In this document: piece after piece, positions 55,215 through 64,000 of the stretch
How positions within the stretch are numbered: the stretch's first letter is position 1
Layout of the letters: each line of letters starts with the position of its first letter
Assembly: GCA_020796225.1 (NCBI GenBank)
Contig: CM036760.1
Location: 3,662,501-3,726,500 of the forward strand
From: Arion vulgaris
Lineage: Eukaryota; Mollusca; Gastropoda; Stylommatophora; Arionidae
DNA length: 64,000 bases
Reading direction: 5' to 3'
Position numbers and translations under genes: made by a program
The notes under the pieces: generated by a model
What the model was told of the DNA's origin: nothing
Seen by the model: the letters and a program-made list of their open reading frames with translations, nothing else
The model's database searches: none

Positions 55215-55573
55215 GAAAACTGTTCATCACTTGAATTGCAATTAATGTCGAAGGGAACATCAATCACGATAAAATCCAGCTTTCTGCACACGCAATATCA
55301 CTGCATACGGCAGATTTAGTCGGTTCGTTATAACCGCTGTCCGCCATTTTTTGAATACACACAACAAACGCACGGTTGACACAGCAAAAGCATTCCATGT
55401 AACATTCATAGCTCACAGTGTTGCTCAAGCACTAACTCAGTAGCTCGGCAAACGAAACCGGAAAATACCCTGACCAAACATGGTGAAAATGCGCTAGCAA
55501 AGTCGTGTTCAGAATCAAACAGTTCTGACTCTGAATGGCCCTCCTTCACTCCGCAATTGCTGGCCAGATTGGT
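55215..55573 (-). mobile_element. Repeat family G copy, 3'-shortened
   Basis: It matches the reverse complement of 39791..40145, reaching the same 5' end (GCAATTGCTGGCCAG) but missing the last 200 bp of the family. Confidence 0.78.
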
Positions 55574-55989
55574 CCTCACACTCAATCAGTAATGATACTA
55601 GCAAGAGATGAACACCAAGAGAAAGACATTGCATAAACAAACAACATCATCTCACAACAACAATTACAATACTCATCTACAAAAATAGTTTTTGTTTCAA
55701 TGCATCACGATCATACATTCTTCTTCTGTGAACATTCAATATCGACAAATGAAGAAAATAAAAGAAGAAGAAGACACTCTTCCTGGATTATTTTCATGAT
55801 ATTTTATGTGATCAAACTAATTCATACTTTGTTTTCTTATCTTGTCAATAGCTAACCATCCTCATTGTTTAATTCTTGCCATTAGAAGTGCAAGTAAATA
55901 GAAAAGTAGACCATATATTAAGTTTAATATATACGCTCTATATAATATAAGCTCTTAATATATACGACTGCGAAACAAAATTAAACCAT

Positions 55990-56215
55990 CCCAAACAATT
56001 AGTTACGTCCTGTTAGTGTTAATATATATTGTATTATGGAACACAAGAACCTCCTCTCAAACAATTAGTGACGCTCTGATAAGTGTAATATAGTATTTGG
56101 AACACAGCCTCCTCTCAACAATTAGTGACACTTGATAGTTTAATATAAAGTATTATGGAACACAAGAACCTCCTCTCAAACAATTAGTGACACTTCTGAT
56201 AGTGTTAATACGTAA
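55990..56215. repeat. Irregular tandem array, unit about 60-70 bp
   Basis: Three to four units share AACAATTAGTGACGCTCTGA-like and ATTATGGAACACAAGAACC words. Confidence 0.82.
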
Positions 56216-56344
56216 AACTGAAAGAAAAACAAATCTAGCTCAAATGATAAGTTCGCCCTAGATTAGTGTTAATATATAGGAACGTAGAACAAAAACATCC
56301 CCTAGAGACAGTGCTGACATATGGAATCGAGTCATAGACAGTAA

Positions 56345-56815
56345 ATAAACAGAGATTCTTCTTCTTCTTCTTCTTCTTCGACGAACGCTTCATATCGACC
56401 ACTTGTCAACAACTCTGTGTGATTTACATGCGATCCAGAAGCACTTGAGCTTTTCAGCTCTTTGGCTCGTTGCCATGGACATCGTAACCCTTCGGTTTGG
56501 TGCCACGAACACCGTAAATCTGGGGAATCTGTGGCTTTTCTGCCATCCCGCGGAATTGAACCCGCGCACACAGAGGATAGTCACCCGTAGTCCAACGCGC
56601 TACGAACACGCTGGCAGACGGGGATATTCTGAACCTAAGAGTGATTGTACGCTGTGCCAGTTATGCGGATACAAGTAGGTCAAATCCGATTTCTGCGCTG
56701 CTTTTACTAGGTAGATCTCTAGGCCTACATCAGTCACCTTCTACGGCATTCATTGTAGGTTGCAGTGGTACTATTCTTTGCTTCCCGTACAGGCCTCGGC
56801 ACCACACGGGCGAAC
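56345..56815 (-). mobile_element. SINE family E copy interrupted by SINE family F
   Basis: The minus-strand parts 56345..56436 and 56631..56815 give a family E copy: tail with GAAGAAGAA, block CAGAAATCGGATTTGACC, head near CGCCCGTGTGGTGCCG. The insert 56437..56630 is family F. Confidence 0.8.
56437..56630 (-). mobile_element. SINE family F nested in SINE family E
   Basis: The minus strand reads CCAGCGTGTTCGTAGCGCG, ACTACGGGTGACTATCC, GGGTTCAATTCCGCGGG, then GGTGTTCGTGGCACCAAACC and the GAGCTGAAAAGCTC palindrome. It is a close match to 229..432. The poly-A tail is missing and the target duplication is not clear. Confidence 0.8.
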
Positions 56816-56866
56816 ATATATTAAAATCGTTACAAATCAAAGAGATGAAGCTTTACAAACAAATAC

Positions 56867-57040
56867 TAATAATCGCATAGAGTGTTGGATTAACTAATAA
56901 TCGCATAGAGTGTTGGATTAACTAATAATCGCATAGAGTGTTGGATTAACTAATAATCGCATAGAGTATTGGATTAACTAATAATCGCATAGAGTGTTGG
57001 ATTAACTAATAATCGCAATAGAGTGTTGGATTAACTATAC
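56867..57040. repeat. 28-bp tandem array, 6 units
   Basis: The units start AATAATCGCATAGAGTGTTG and end GATTAACT. Confidence 0.95.
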
Positions 57041-57174
57041 GCTAAAAAGATTTCAATAAACAGAAAATAAAATTCAGAATCAACTTTAAAAAAGAGGCAA
57101 TCATAATTTTGCAGGCACGTGAGAAAAAAAAAAAAGAAAGTTTAGAAACATAGTGACAGTGAACCGATTCTTGA

Positions 57175-57435
57175 AATTTAATCATAATTCTCATTATCAA
57201 ATAGCTTGTCCTGAGCAGAACTTTGCCCCCAACAGCCTTCGAATTTCTCTCTCATGGCCAGATGTCCTGCTTCTGCAGCCGTCATGTTCAAACTATCAGT
57301 TACATCTTGAATCCATCTTCTCCGTGGTCTTCCTCTTCTCCTCTTTGCCTGTATGCCTCCTTCCCTTATGGTATTCTTCAACCCTTTGTGTCTTTTTATA
57401 TGTCCAGAATACCTCAATTTTCTCTTTCTTATAAT
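57175..57435 (-). pseudogene. LINE family D, 3' coding end
   Basis: The minus-strand frame begins MRYSGHIKRHKGLKNTIREG, then AKRRRGRPRRRWIQDVTDSL, NMTAAEAGHLAMREKFEG and ends DNENYD. It is the best preserved copy of this C-terminus. Catalytic part absent. Confidence 0.8.
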
Positions 57436-57449
57436 TATATGAGCATAAA

Positions 57450-57685
57450 TTAGATTAGACCCCTGTATTAGAGGAAGAAAATATTAAAGCAATATTAGAG
57501 GAAGAAATAAAGGAACAGTCAACAAAATCAACGGCGGACGAAACAGAGAACGACAGAGAGATAACATTCTGGTCCGCCTAGCTCCATGGCACGGAAAGTG
57601 TCAGCATCCAAACTGATAGTCAAGACAGATGTTTGCAGAGATCCATGATCGCCTACGCCAGTTGACGGGGCACAGGATAAGGATA
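57450..57685 (+). pseudogene. LINE family C, 3' coding end, decayed
   Basis: GTVNKINGGRNRERQRDNIL and then RSMIAYAS-like sequence match the end of the LINE at 22800..22950 with frame changes. Confidence 0.55.
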
Positions 57686-57689
57686 ATTA

Positions 57690-58015
57690 TTCTTTCGTTA
57701 GACTTTGCTAACAATCTTTATCTACTAAGAACCTAAGACATAATCAGACTTCACATCCAAAATCAAGACCAGTTGAAATTTGTACTACTCTGTTGCCAAT
57801 CTGGCCTACTTCCTTTGGGTATGTTTACTCCACCTTATTTGCAGCCTTTTCAAATTTTTGAAGCTCTAAATATAGGAAAGATCGTAGATCAGCTGGTAAA
57901 GTTCAAAATTTATATAAAATAAAAAGGAAGAAGAAGAGTAAGCAAAAGCAAAGATGGATACAAGAAACGATAAGAGTCTTGAACAAGAAACAGGCAGGGG
58001 TAGAGTTTTAATGAC
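57690..58015. other. Mostly unassigned; possible LINE end at 57890..58010
   Basis: QRWIQETIRVLNKKQAGVEF in one frame near 57950 resembles a LINE C-terminus, directly before the 52-bp array. The rest is unassigned. Confidence 0.35.
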
Positions 58016-58017
58016 TA

Positions 58018-58957
58018 CACGGTCTGTGAGAAAGCCGACAAGTGGAGTGCGCCTCAGCACACACTGTGGAACGGTCTGTAAGAAAGCCGACAAGTGGAGT
58101 GCGCCTCAACACACACTGTGGAACGGTCTGTAAGAAAGCCGACAAGTGGAGTGCGCCTCAGCACACACTGTGGAACGGTCTGTAAGAAAGCCGACAAGTG
58201 GAGTGCGCCTCAGCACACACTGTGGAACGGTCTGTAAGAAAGCCGACAAGTGGAGTGCGCCTCAGCACACACTGTGGAACGGTCTGTAAGAAAGCCGACA
58301 AGTGGAGTGCGCCTCAGCACACACTGTGGAACGGTCTGTAAGAAAGCCGACAAGTGGAGTGCGCCTCAGCACACACTGTGGAACGGTCTGTAAGAAAGCC
58401 GACAAGTGGAGTGCGCCTCAGCACACACTGTGGAACGGTCTGTAAGAAAGCCGACAAGTGGAGTGCGCCTCAGCACTCACTGTGGAACGGTCTGTAAGAA
58501 AGCCGACAAGTGGAGTGCGCCTCAGCACACACTGTGGAACGGTCTGTAAGAAAGCCGACAAGTGGAGTGCGCCTCAGCACACACTGTGGAACGGTCTGTA
58601 AGAAAGCCGACAAGTGGAGTGCGCCTCAGCACACACTGTGGAATGGTCTTTAAGAAAGCCGACAAGTGGAGTGCGCCTCAGCACACACTGTGGAACGGTC
58701 TGTAAGAAAGCCGACAAGTGGAGTGCGCCTCAGCACACACTGTGGAACGGTCTGTAAGAAAGCCGACAAGTGGAGTGCGCCTCAGCACACACTGTGGAAC
58801 GGTCTGTAAGAAAGCCGACAAGTGGAGTGCGCCTCAGCACACACTGTGGAACGGTCTGTAAGAAAGCCGACAAGTGGAGTGCGCCTCAGCACACACTCTG
58901 GAATGGTCTTTAAGAAAGCCGACAAGTGGAGTGCGCCTCAGCACACACTGTGGAAAT
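58018..58957. repeat. 52-bp tandem array, 18 units, highly homogeneous
   Basis: The units start GGTCTGTAAGAAAGCCGACA and include AGTGGAGTGCGCCTCAGCAC. Most units are identical; variants (TCTTTAAG for TCTGTAAG with AATGG) occur at 58645 and 58895, two units that differ the same way. Confidence 0.97.
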
Positions 58958-58989
58958 GTAATGTAATCTATACTAAAATAAAGTTCACT

Positions 58990-59190
58990 GTAATAATAAT
59001 AATAATAATAATAACAATAATAATAATAATAACAATAATAATAACAATAATAATAATAATAACAATAATAATAATAATAATAATAAAATAATAATAATAA
59101 TAATAATTATAATAATTATAATAATAACAATAATAATAATAAAAATAACAATAATAACAATAATAATTATAATAATTATAATAATAAAGC
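58990..59190. repeat. AAT trinucleotide microsatellite with AAC and AATT variants
   Basis: About 200 bp of TAA/TAATAACAA repeats, with ATTATAATAATTATAATAAT doubled. Confidence 0.97.
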
Positions 59191-59259
59191 CCATAACCCG
59201 CTAGGGTCGTAGAGTGTCACTGGGGAAACATCAGCACAAAAAGTCCGCCATTAGTCTCC

Positions 59260-59390
59260 GTCTTCAACTCTTCGAGCAAGTGTGGAGAAACTCTGTCCTG
59301 ACCAGCGAAAATGGTGGATAATTATTGAGGCCCTATGCTCAACGAGGAGCGGATAGGAATAAACAAGCCAGCATGTAAGAGCTAGGGCAA
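59260..59390 (+). pseudogene. LINE family E-like 3' end
   Basis: CPDQRKWWIIIEALCSTRSG in one frame matches the extreme C-terminus pattern (ALCSxRSG) of family E LINEs. Confidence 0.55.
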
Positions 59391-59394
59391 CGCT

Positions 59395-59744
59395 AGTATA
59401 TTCCAATAATGACTTTCGCACTTTCGCACTCAAGGTTTTGAAACAATTCACAAATGTTTATTTTAATTACGTCCGCATTGAGTCTTGTTTTGTTTTGATG
59501 TTACATGTTTGTTTTCTATCTAGGAGGTCAACCTTGACATTGCTAATGATAACTATACGTTTAGTTTGACAGTATACGAAAGCTATTTATTTTACTGGAC
59601 ACGGAATGTGTAAACATGTTTGACAGGATGACAAAATTAAGGATTGCAGTGAAATGTGAACAATCTTGTAGGAAAACAACGGTTTATGGTTGTTGGTGCT
59701 AGTTTTACCGACTATAGAAGTCACTCTATCCGGAGAGATGGTTC
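59395..59744. other. Unassigned DNA
   Basis: No supported feature. Confidence 0.45.
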
Positions 59745-59825
59745 TTTCTTCTTCTTCTTCTTCATTTGTTCTAGATCAATCACTTGTTAAACCACTATTT
59801 GTGGTATGTATGTGGTTTGTGAGAC
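59745..59825 (-). mobile_element. SINE family E, 3' fragment
   Basis: CACTTGTTAAACCACTATTT and the CTTCTTCTTCTTC tail on the plus strand match the family E 3' end. The polypurine array begins at its inner end. Confidence 0.6.
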
Positions 59826-60445
59826 GAAGAAGATAAAGAAGGGGAAGAAGAGAAATAGACACGAAGGAGAAAGATATATGAGAGAAATATGAAGAGAAGA
59901 AAAAGATATGAAGAGAGGAAGAAGAAAGAATATGAAGAAAAGAGATATGAAGAGAAAGAGATATGAAGGAGAGAAAGAGATATGAAGAGAAAGAGATGTG
60001 AAGGAGAGAAGAAGAGAAAGAGATATGAAGAGAAGAGAATGAGAGAAAGATATATGAAGAGAAGAGAAGATATGAAGAGAAGGAAGAAGAGAAAGAGATA
60101 TGGAGAGGAGAGAAGAAGAGAAAGAGATATGAAGAGAAAGAGATATGGAGAGGAGAGAAGAAGAGAAAGAGATATGGAGAGAGATAGAGAGAAAGAGATA
60201 TGAAGAGGAGAGGAGAAAGCGATATGGAGAGAGAGATATGAAGAGAAAGAGATATGAAGAGGAGAGAAGAAGAGAAAGAGATATGGAGAGAGAGATATGA
60301 AGAGAAAGAGATATGAAGAGGAGAGAAGAAGAGAAAGAGATATGAAGAGAAAGAGATATGAAGAGGAGAGAAGAAGAGAAAGAGATATGAAGAGAAAGAG
60401 ATAAGAAGAGAAGAGAAATGAAGAGAAAGAGATATGAAGAGGAGA
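59818..60445. repeat. 0.6-kb polypurine tandem array, variable 18-36-bp units
   Basis: The plus strand is almost entirely purine apart from the T of GATATG: GAGAAAGAGATATGAAGAG with GGAGAGAAGAAGAGAAAG spacers. Frames on the minus strand (223 and 262 codons, Ser/Leu/Phe-rich) are by-products. Confidence 0.95.
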
Positions 60446-60595
60446 AGAGGAAGACCACGGAGAAAATGGATTCAGAATGTAACTGATGGTTTGAGCACGC
60501 CAGCTACAGAGGCAGGACATCTGGCCTATGAGAGAGATAAATTCCGAAGGACTGTTAATGTGGCAAAGTTCTGTTCGGGACAAGCTATTTGATGA
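60440..60595 (+). pseudogene. LINE family D, 3' coding end after a polypurine array
   Basis: In one frame RGRPRRKWIQNVTDGLS, TEAGHLAYERDKFRRT and KFCSGQAI end at a stop near 60590. It matches 24000..24145 and 57175..57300. The purine array occupies the place of the Lys/Arg-rich segment before GRPRR. Confidence 0.75.
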
Positions 60596-60954
60596 TGATA
60601 ATAATGGGACTTGAGTTTTAGAGCCTGAGTTCGTTGTACCAGTTTGGATGTCTACAGACCGGTAGGCCAGTGATTCGATTTCTGCATTGTTTTCATCGGG
60701 TTCGCCTTCTTATGTCAGACAGAACAACAACAAAATCCCGAACTAGGAAAGTCTATTCCCTAGGTGAGCCCGAGCCTAGTTAACATGGACCTTGTAGTCA
60801 AAGTTTCCATATCTTACCCCGTGGAGGTGGGGTTGACTCGTTTGTTCTACAGATCATCAACAGGCTAGTAATCTTCACTTTTCCCCTTTCTAAAGAGAGT
60901 AGCTGATCCAACTCTGTTGGATGCAGAGTCAATCAGCACACCCTTATAGCCTAT

Positions 60955-60981
60955 CTCTTTCTCTCTCTCTCTCTCTCTTTC
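60955..60981. repeat. TC dinucleotide microsatellite
   Basis: TTTCTCTCTCTCTCTCTCTC run. A similar run is at 35461..35480. Confidence 0.95.
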
Positions 60982-60994
60982 ACATACTCTCTAG

Positions 60995-61545
60995 CCTGTG
61001 ACGCCCCTGGTGCTTAGGGCAGAAAAATTCCCACAATTCTTCTCTATCTTGGCCCTCCTCTGTATTGTGTTCCGGCTGTGTATGGTGTCATTCAGTTCTT
61101 GTTCTACTGTTCTTCTCCAGATCGGTATGGGTCTTAGGCTTTTTCGTTTATCCTCTGTTGTCCATCTCAGTGCAGTTTTCCGTGACAGACTTAGTCTTCA
61201 TGCGTATTACATGTCCGAGCCATCTGCAGCGTCTCTTTGAAACTCATATTCACTTGTTGACATTGTGCAAGCAATTCTTGGTTAGAGATAGTTTCTGGAT
61301 CGAACACTCGTAAGATCTTTCGCAGACAAGTTGTATGGAAGGTGGAAAGTTTGGACATATCTTGTTCTCTCATTTTCCAACATTCTTATCCGTATAGTAA
61401 AGTTGATAGCATCAGCAACTTGTAGTTCATCAGGAATGTGTAAATGTTGTAACAGCCGCAGTTGGAGTAGAAGATACAATATCTGCTCAAAAAGCCTTGT
61501 TTCAGGAGATACAGTTTAAATTGACAGGAGCAAGTGAGAAAGATG
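60995..61545 (-). pseudogene. LINE family G-type C-terminal region, frameshifted
   Basis: The minus strand reads MREQDMSKLSTFHTTCLRKI, LRVFDPETISNQELLAQCQQ (61373..61260), then in other frames GHVIRM-like and KTKKP-like sequence to about 61000. This follows the thumb-like region after the catalytic domain. The same type of C-terminus is at 46025..46290. Confidence 0.65.
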
Positions 61546-61689
61546 AGTTACGTGCGCCTCAAATCAAGATTATTCTGGTAAGTGTAGGGGATAGACTTCC
61601 GTAGTTAAAGGTTTGTTTTTGTTCTGTCTCACATAGGAAGGCGAACCCGATAGAGCATGCATAAATCGGATTGAGGACTATGAAACACG

Positions 61690-62150
61690 AGTGTTATAAG
61701 TCAGTGCATCTAGGAAATGTAAATTTCTGATTTCAAACCTTAGCTTTCTTGAGCCTATTAACATTTTTTAGGAAAGGTTTTGGGAGTAAGACCCGAAATT
61801 TAATTCGAAAGAGGTGTTTTATTATACGGTATGTCATTGTGCACAGTGATATTCTGTCAACGCATGCAAAGTTGCTGGTACCAAACTGTTTAAGTCTTGC
61901 CAATCGACCGTTGAATTTATGAACAGGGAAAATGAACTTTCTTCTTGGGCAACAGCTATTTTCTACATCAATATTATCATTTACTATATGTAATATCTCA
62001 TTTTGTCTATCTTATGTAATACTCTAATTTACGTGTCCACGTCGAAATAACACGTTTACCCAGTATTACCGAAACCTCCCCACGGTTTTCTCCAGAAATG
62101 ATCTGCTCCAGTCTGACCATCTCAGATCTTTAGGTTTCCGTACATCGCCT
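61690..62150. other. Unassigned DNA
   Basis: No supported feature. Confidence 0.45.
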
Positions 62151-62740
62151 TCTCTATATCTTTCTTTCTTTCTTTTGTCCTTCTCTGCTTTTTGCCGTTA
62201 GGCGTAGCAGGTTTAACTGATGATCAGTTTCCGAGATAATGCACGCTCGGTCGCTTGATATGGTATGGTATTGTGGAGTTTTAAGATGTCTGTAACTCCA
62301 TCAACCCATCCTTTTCTTGGTCTGCCCTTCCTCTTAATGATTTCAATTTCTGGTTGTACGCTCTTGCAACTGGTGTATTCAGGTTCATTCTGACCAAGTG
62401 GCCAAACCATTTGAGTCTCTGTTTTTCAATAAATCTAATAGCAGGTGTTGTTCCGACTGTTCTTCTAATTTCCTCATTTCTTATATGGTCTCTTCTTGTT
62501 TTATTTACTGCTTTCCTCAAGTATCTCATTTCACATGTGGCAATTTTCCTTTCTTTTCTTTTGTCAGTGCCCATGTTTGGTATGAAGATTGCATTTATAA
62601 TGTGTCTTTTAGTCTCTATTGGAATTGCTGGGTGTTTCAAGATTGGGTAAGTTGGTATGTAATGTTGTTGGCTTGCTGGATTCTAGTTTCGATCTCTCGT
62701 CAGTCTACTATCAGATGTGAAAATACTTCCAAGGTATTTT
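62150..62740 (-). pseudogene. LINE family A, C-terminal region
   Basis: The minus-strand frame 62640..62281 contains ETKRHIINAIFIPNMGTDKR, ATCEMRYLRKAVNKTRRDHI, RNEEIRRTVGTTPAIRFIEK, QRLKWFGHLVRMN. After a frameshift KGRPRKGWVDGVTDILKL ends at 62213. It matches 5940..6290 in order. The GAAAGAAAGAAAG-type tail lies at 62160. Confidence 0.8.
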
Positions 62741-62919
62741 AATTCTCACCTGCTTTAGCGTTTGGTCATTTTTTTATTTTATTTGTATGTTGATATCTTT
62801 ATGTTCTCTACATCAATTTGCGCAAATACACGAATGAAAGAACATACAATTATGTCACGTGATACTATCGTTCATCGAGAATAACACAATGTTATCATAA
62901 TAGGTATCAAATAAAAGAT

Positions 62920-63245
62920 ATGTTTTATGTTTGTGCCAGGGCATGCAGGTGTAAAGGGAAATGAACGCACCGATAGGCTTGCTGGTATGGCTGCTTTACA
63001 AAGCGGGCGAGCAATGGACAAAGCTGATATTATAATTTCCCTAAGGGAGAGAGGTGTACATAATTCAAGTAATACTGGTGACTACAACACGAACCAGACT
63101 GCAAGAATTTCAAGTCAAGTGTGGTGTAGCTAGACAAGAACACTGTGCTGGTAGACAAAGAAGAATTGTAAACCAACACAGAACCGATGTCGTTAGTTGC
63201 CACACGCTGAGAGATATACTGAGGTTGAGATCGGAACACTTATAG
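62920..63245 (+). pseudogene. RNase H-type LINE (family H), best RNase H remnant
   Basis: The frame 62927..63133 reads MFVPGHAGVKGNERTDRLAG, with the conserved PGHxGxxGNExxDxLA of RNase HI C-termini including the catalytic-region His and Asp, then DKADIIISLRERG. After a frame change RRIVNQHRTDV and LRLRSEHL complete the element. Upstream reverse transcriptase is missing. Confidence 0.82.
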
Positions 63246-63384
63246 ACTAATTGGTTCGACGTGCAATGATGATGATCCGACGACTAAACTAAACTATCAT
63301 AATAGGAAAGGTAAAAAATTAAGCCATACAAGAGTTTGTATAATGTCCTAAGACATATCAAATACTTTATCGTTCACTATTACG

Positions 63385-63498
63385 TTAGCTGTCGTTACTG
63401 CCTTACCGCTTGGTGTAGAACAGGAGGGACATGATCCTGTGTTAGCTGTTGTTACTGCCTTACCGCTTGGTGTAGACCAGCAGGGACATGATCCTGTG
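63385..63498. repeat. 57-bp duplication, two units
   Basis: Two units start TTAGCTGTCGTTACTGCC and TTAGCTGTTGTTACTGCC and end GGGACATGATCCTGTG. Confidence 0.93.
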
Positions 63499-63567
63499 GA
63501 ATTTAATGGCCTCATGGCTAATGCAGTTGCCACGAAACTGTTCAGTTCAGGTTAGGATATTTTCTTT

Positions 63568-63665
63568 AGGTAAACACGTAAAAACAAAGTACTACAGTTT
63601 TACAAAATACATAAACAGTGACGATAAACAGCAACGTTTCGACCAAAAGGCCTTTATCAAGCAAA
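63568..63665 (-). mobile_element. Terminal fragment with degenerate hammerhead-like motif, second copy
   Basis: It matches 31995..32098: AAAACAAAGTACTACAG, then CAACGTTTCGACC and GGCCTTTATCAAG. See the first copy for the motif reading. Confidence 0.5.
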
Positions 63666-63669
63666 CAAT

Positions 63670-64000
63670 ACAACAAAAATGACGAATTTCGAGGAACACT
63701 ACAAATGGACGATTACATGTGAAACATAAACCTATCTGATGAAAATATGGAATAAAAACGAACAACGAAATGAGTGCAACACAAAAACCGAAAGTGGAAA
63801 AGGAGGAACAATAAACCATATAGTGGATAAATGACACATATATGGAGCAAACACACATATAGATAACAAGGCACGAGATAAGACAGTACTAAGAAGCATA
63901 GGAATGTAATGCGTTGAGTCAAAGAGGTCGCAAAGTGCCATAGAATGAAATAAAACGGTTCCCCAGGGCGAATCGACTGCGATCATCGGAGGAACATGAT
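63670..64000. other. Unassigned DNA to window end
   Basis: Overlapping open frames occur on the minus strand but show no domain or codon pattern. Nothing supported. Confidence 0.4.

Larger units (their letters stand above)
60672..61688. repeat. Inverted repeat of about 60 bp, arms about 0.9 kb apart
   Basis: 60672..60735 (CATCGGGTTCGCCTTC, then TATGTCAGACAGAACA) is the reverse complement, with mismatches, of 61622..61688 (TGTTCTGTCTCACATAGGAAG, shown in part). A LINE fragment and TC microsatellite lie between. Could be two opposed copies of one small repeat. Confidence 0.6.

Noticed and set aside
59787..60583. Ser/Leu/Phe-rich membrane protein on the minus strand
   Set aside because: It is the complement of a polypurine tandem array and includes LINE sequence at its N-terminal end.

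Overview
This is a eukaryotic, almost certainly invertebrate animal, intergenic or intronic window. It is AT-rich and has no bacterial gene layout, many polymerase-III-type SINEs, several LINE families in fragments, short MITE-like DNA transposons, and at least two dozen tandem arrays that together fill roughly a quarter of the sequence. A SINE core shared by two families here (around a CATGTCGTAAGAGGC motif) recalls molluscan repeats to me, but that is memory, not proof; the taxon is undetermined.

Host genes: only one locus is convincing. On the minus strand at 1639..1848 a 70-codon exon carries a HAD-hydrolase motif I (FDKDGTLI). A phase-compatible upstream exon with a start codon lies at 2851..2919. 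The gene runs leftwards towards or beyond the window start, and its first intron holds a SINE that was itself hit by another repeat. No other host protein, tRNA, rRNA or CRISPR feature could be supported.

Layout. 1-13 kb: the HAD locus, SINEs, LINE 3' ends, one longer LINE reverse transcriptase (6990..8085) and TTAA-flanked MITEs. 14-22 kb: two near-identical terminal direct repeats of about 870 bp (14503..15366 and 20964..21851) bracket 5.6 kb with a minus-strand zinc-knuckle and coiled-coil coding region, which looks like a non-autonomous LTR-type element with a LINE inserted. 22-26 kb: decayed LINE and SINE copies. 26-29.4 kb: a 3.4 kb 16-bp satellite that starts exactly in the tail of a SINE. 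29.6-36 kb: 57-, 21-, 24- and 36-bp arrays, a nested SINE with target duplications and a hAT-like MITE. 37-40 kb: the most complete LINE (endonuclease, reverse transcriptase, C-terminal region), broken by frameshifts. 40.8-46 kb: three large arrays (21, 15 and 33 bp) whose periods are multiples of three, so they read open over long distances without being credible genes. 46-53 kb: LINE fragments, several of which have their own coding sequence tandemly amplified. 53-64 kb: a MITE nested in another MITE's terminal repeat, 52-bp arrays, microsatellites, a 0.6 kb polypurine array inside a LINE, and further LINE ends.

How the parts work together: LINE families probably supplied the machinery for the SINEs; the SINE and LINE copies then served as seeds or hosts for tandem arrays. 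The most interesting theme is this repeated conversion of transposon edges and coding segments into satellites. I found no evidence of a new defence or metabolic system.
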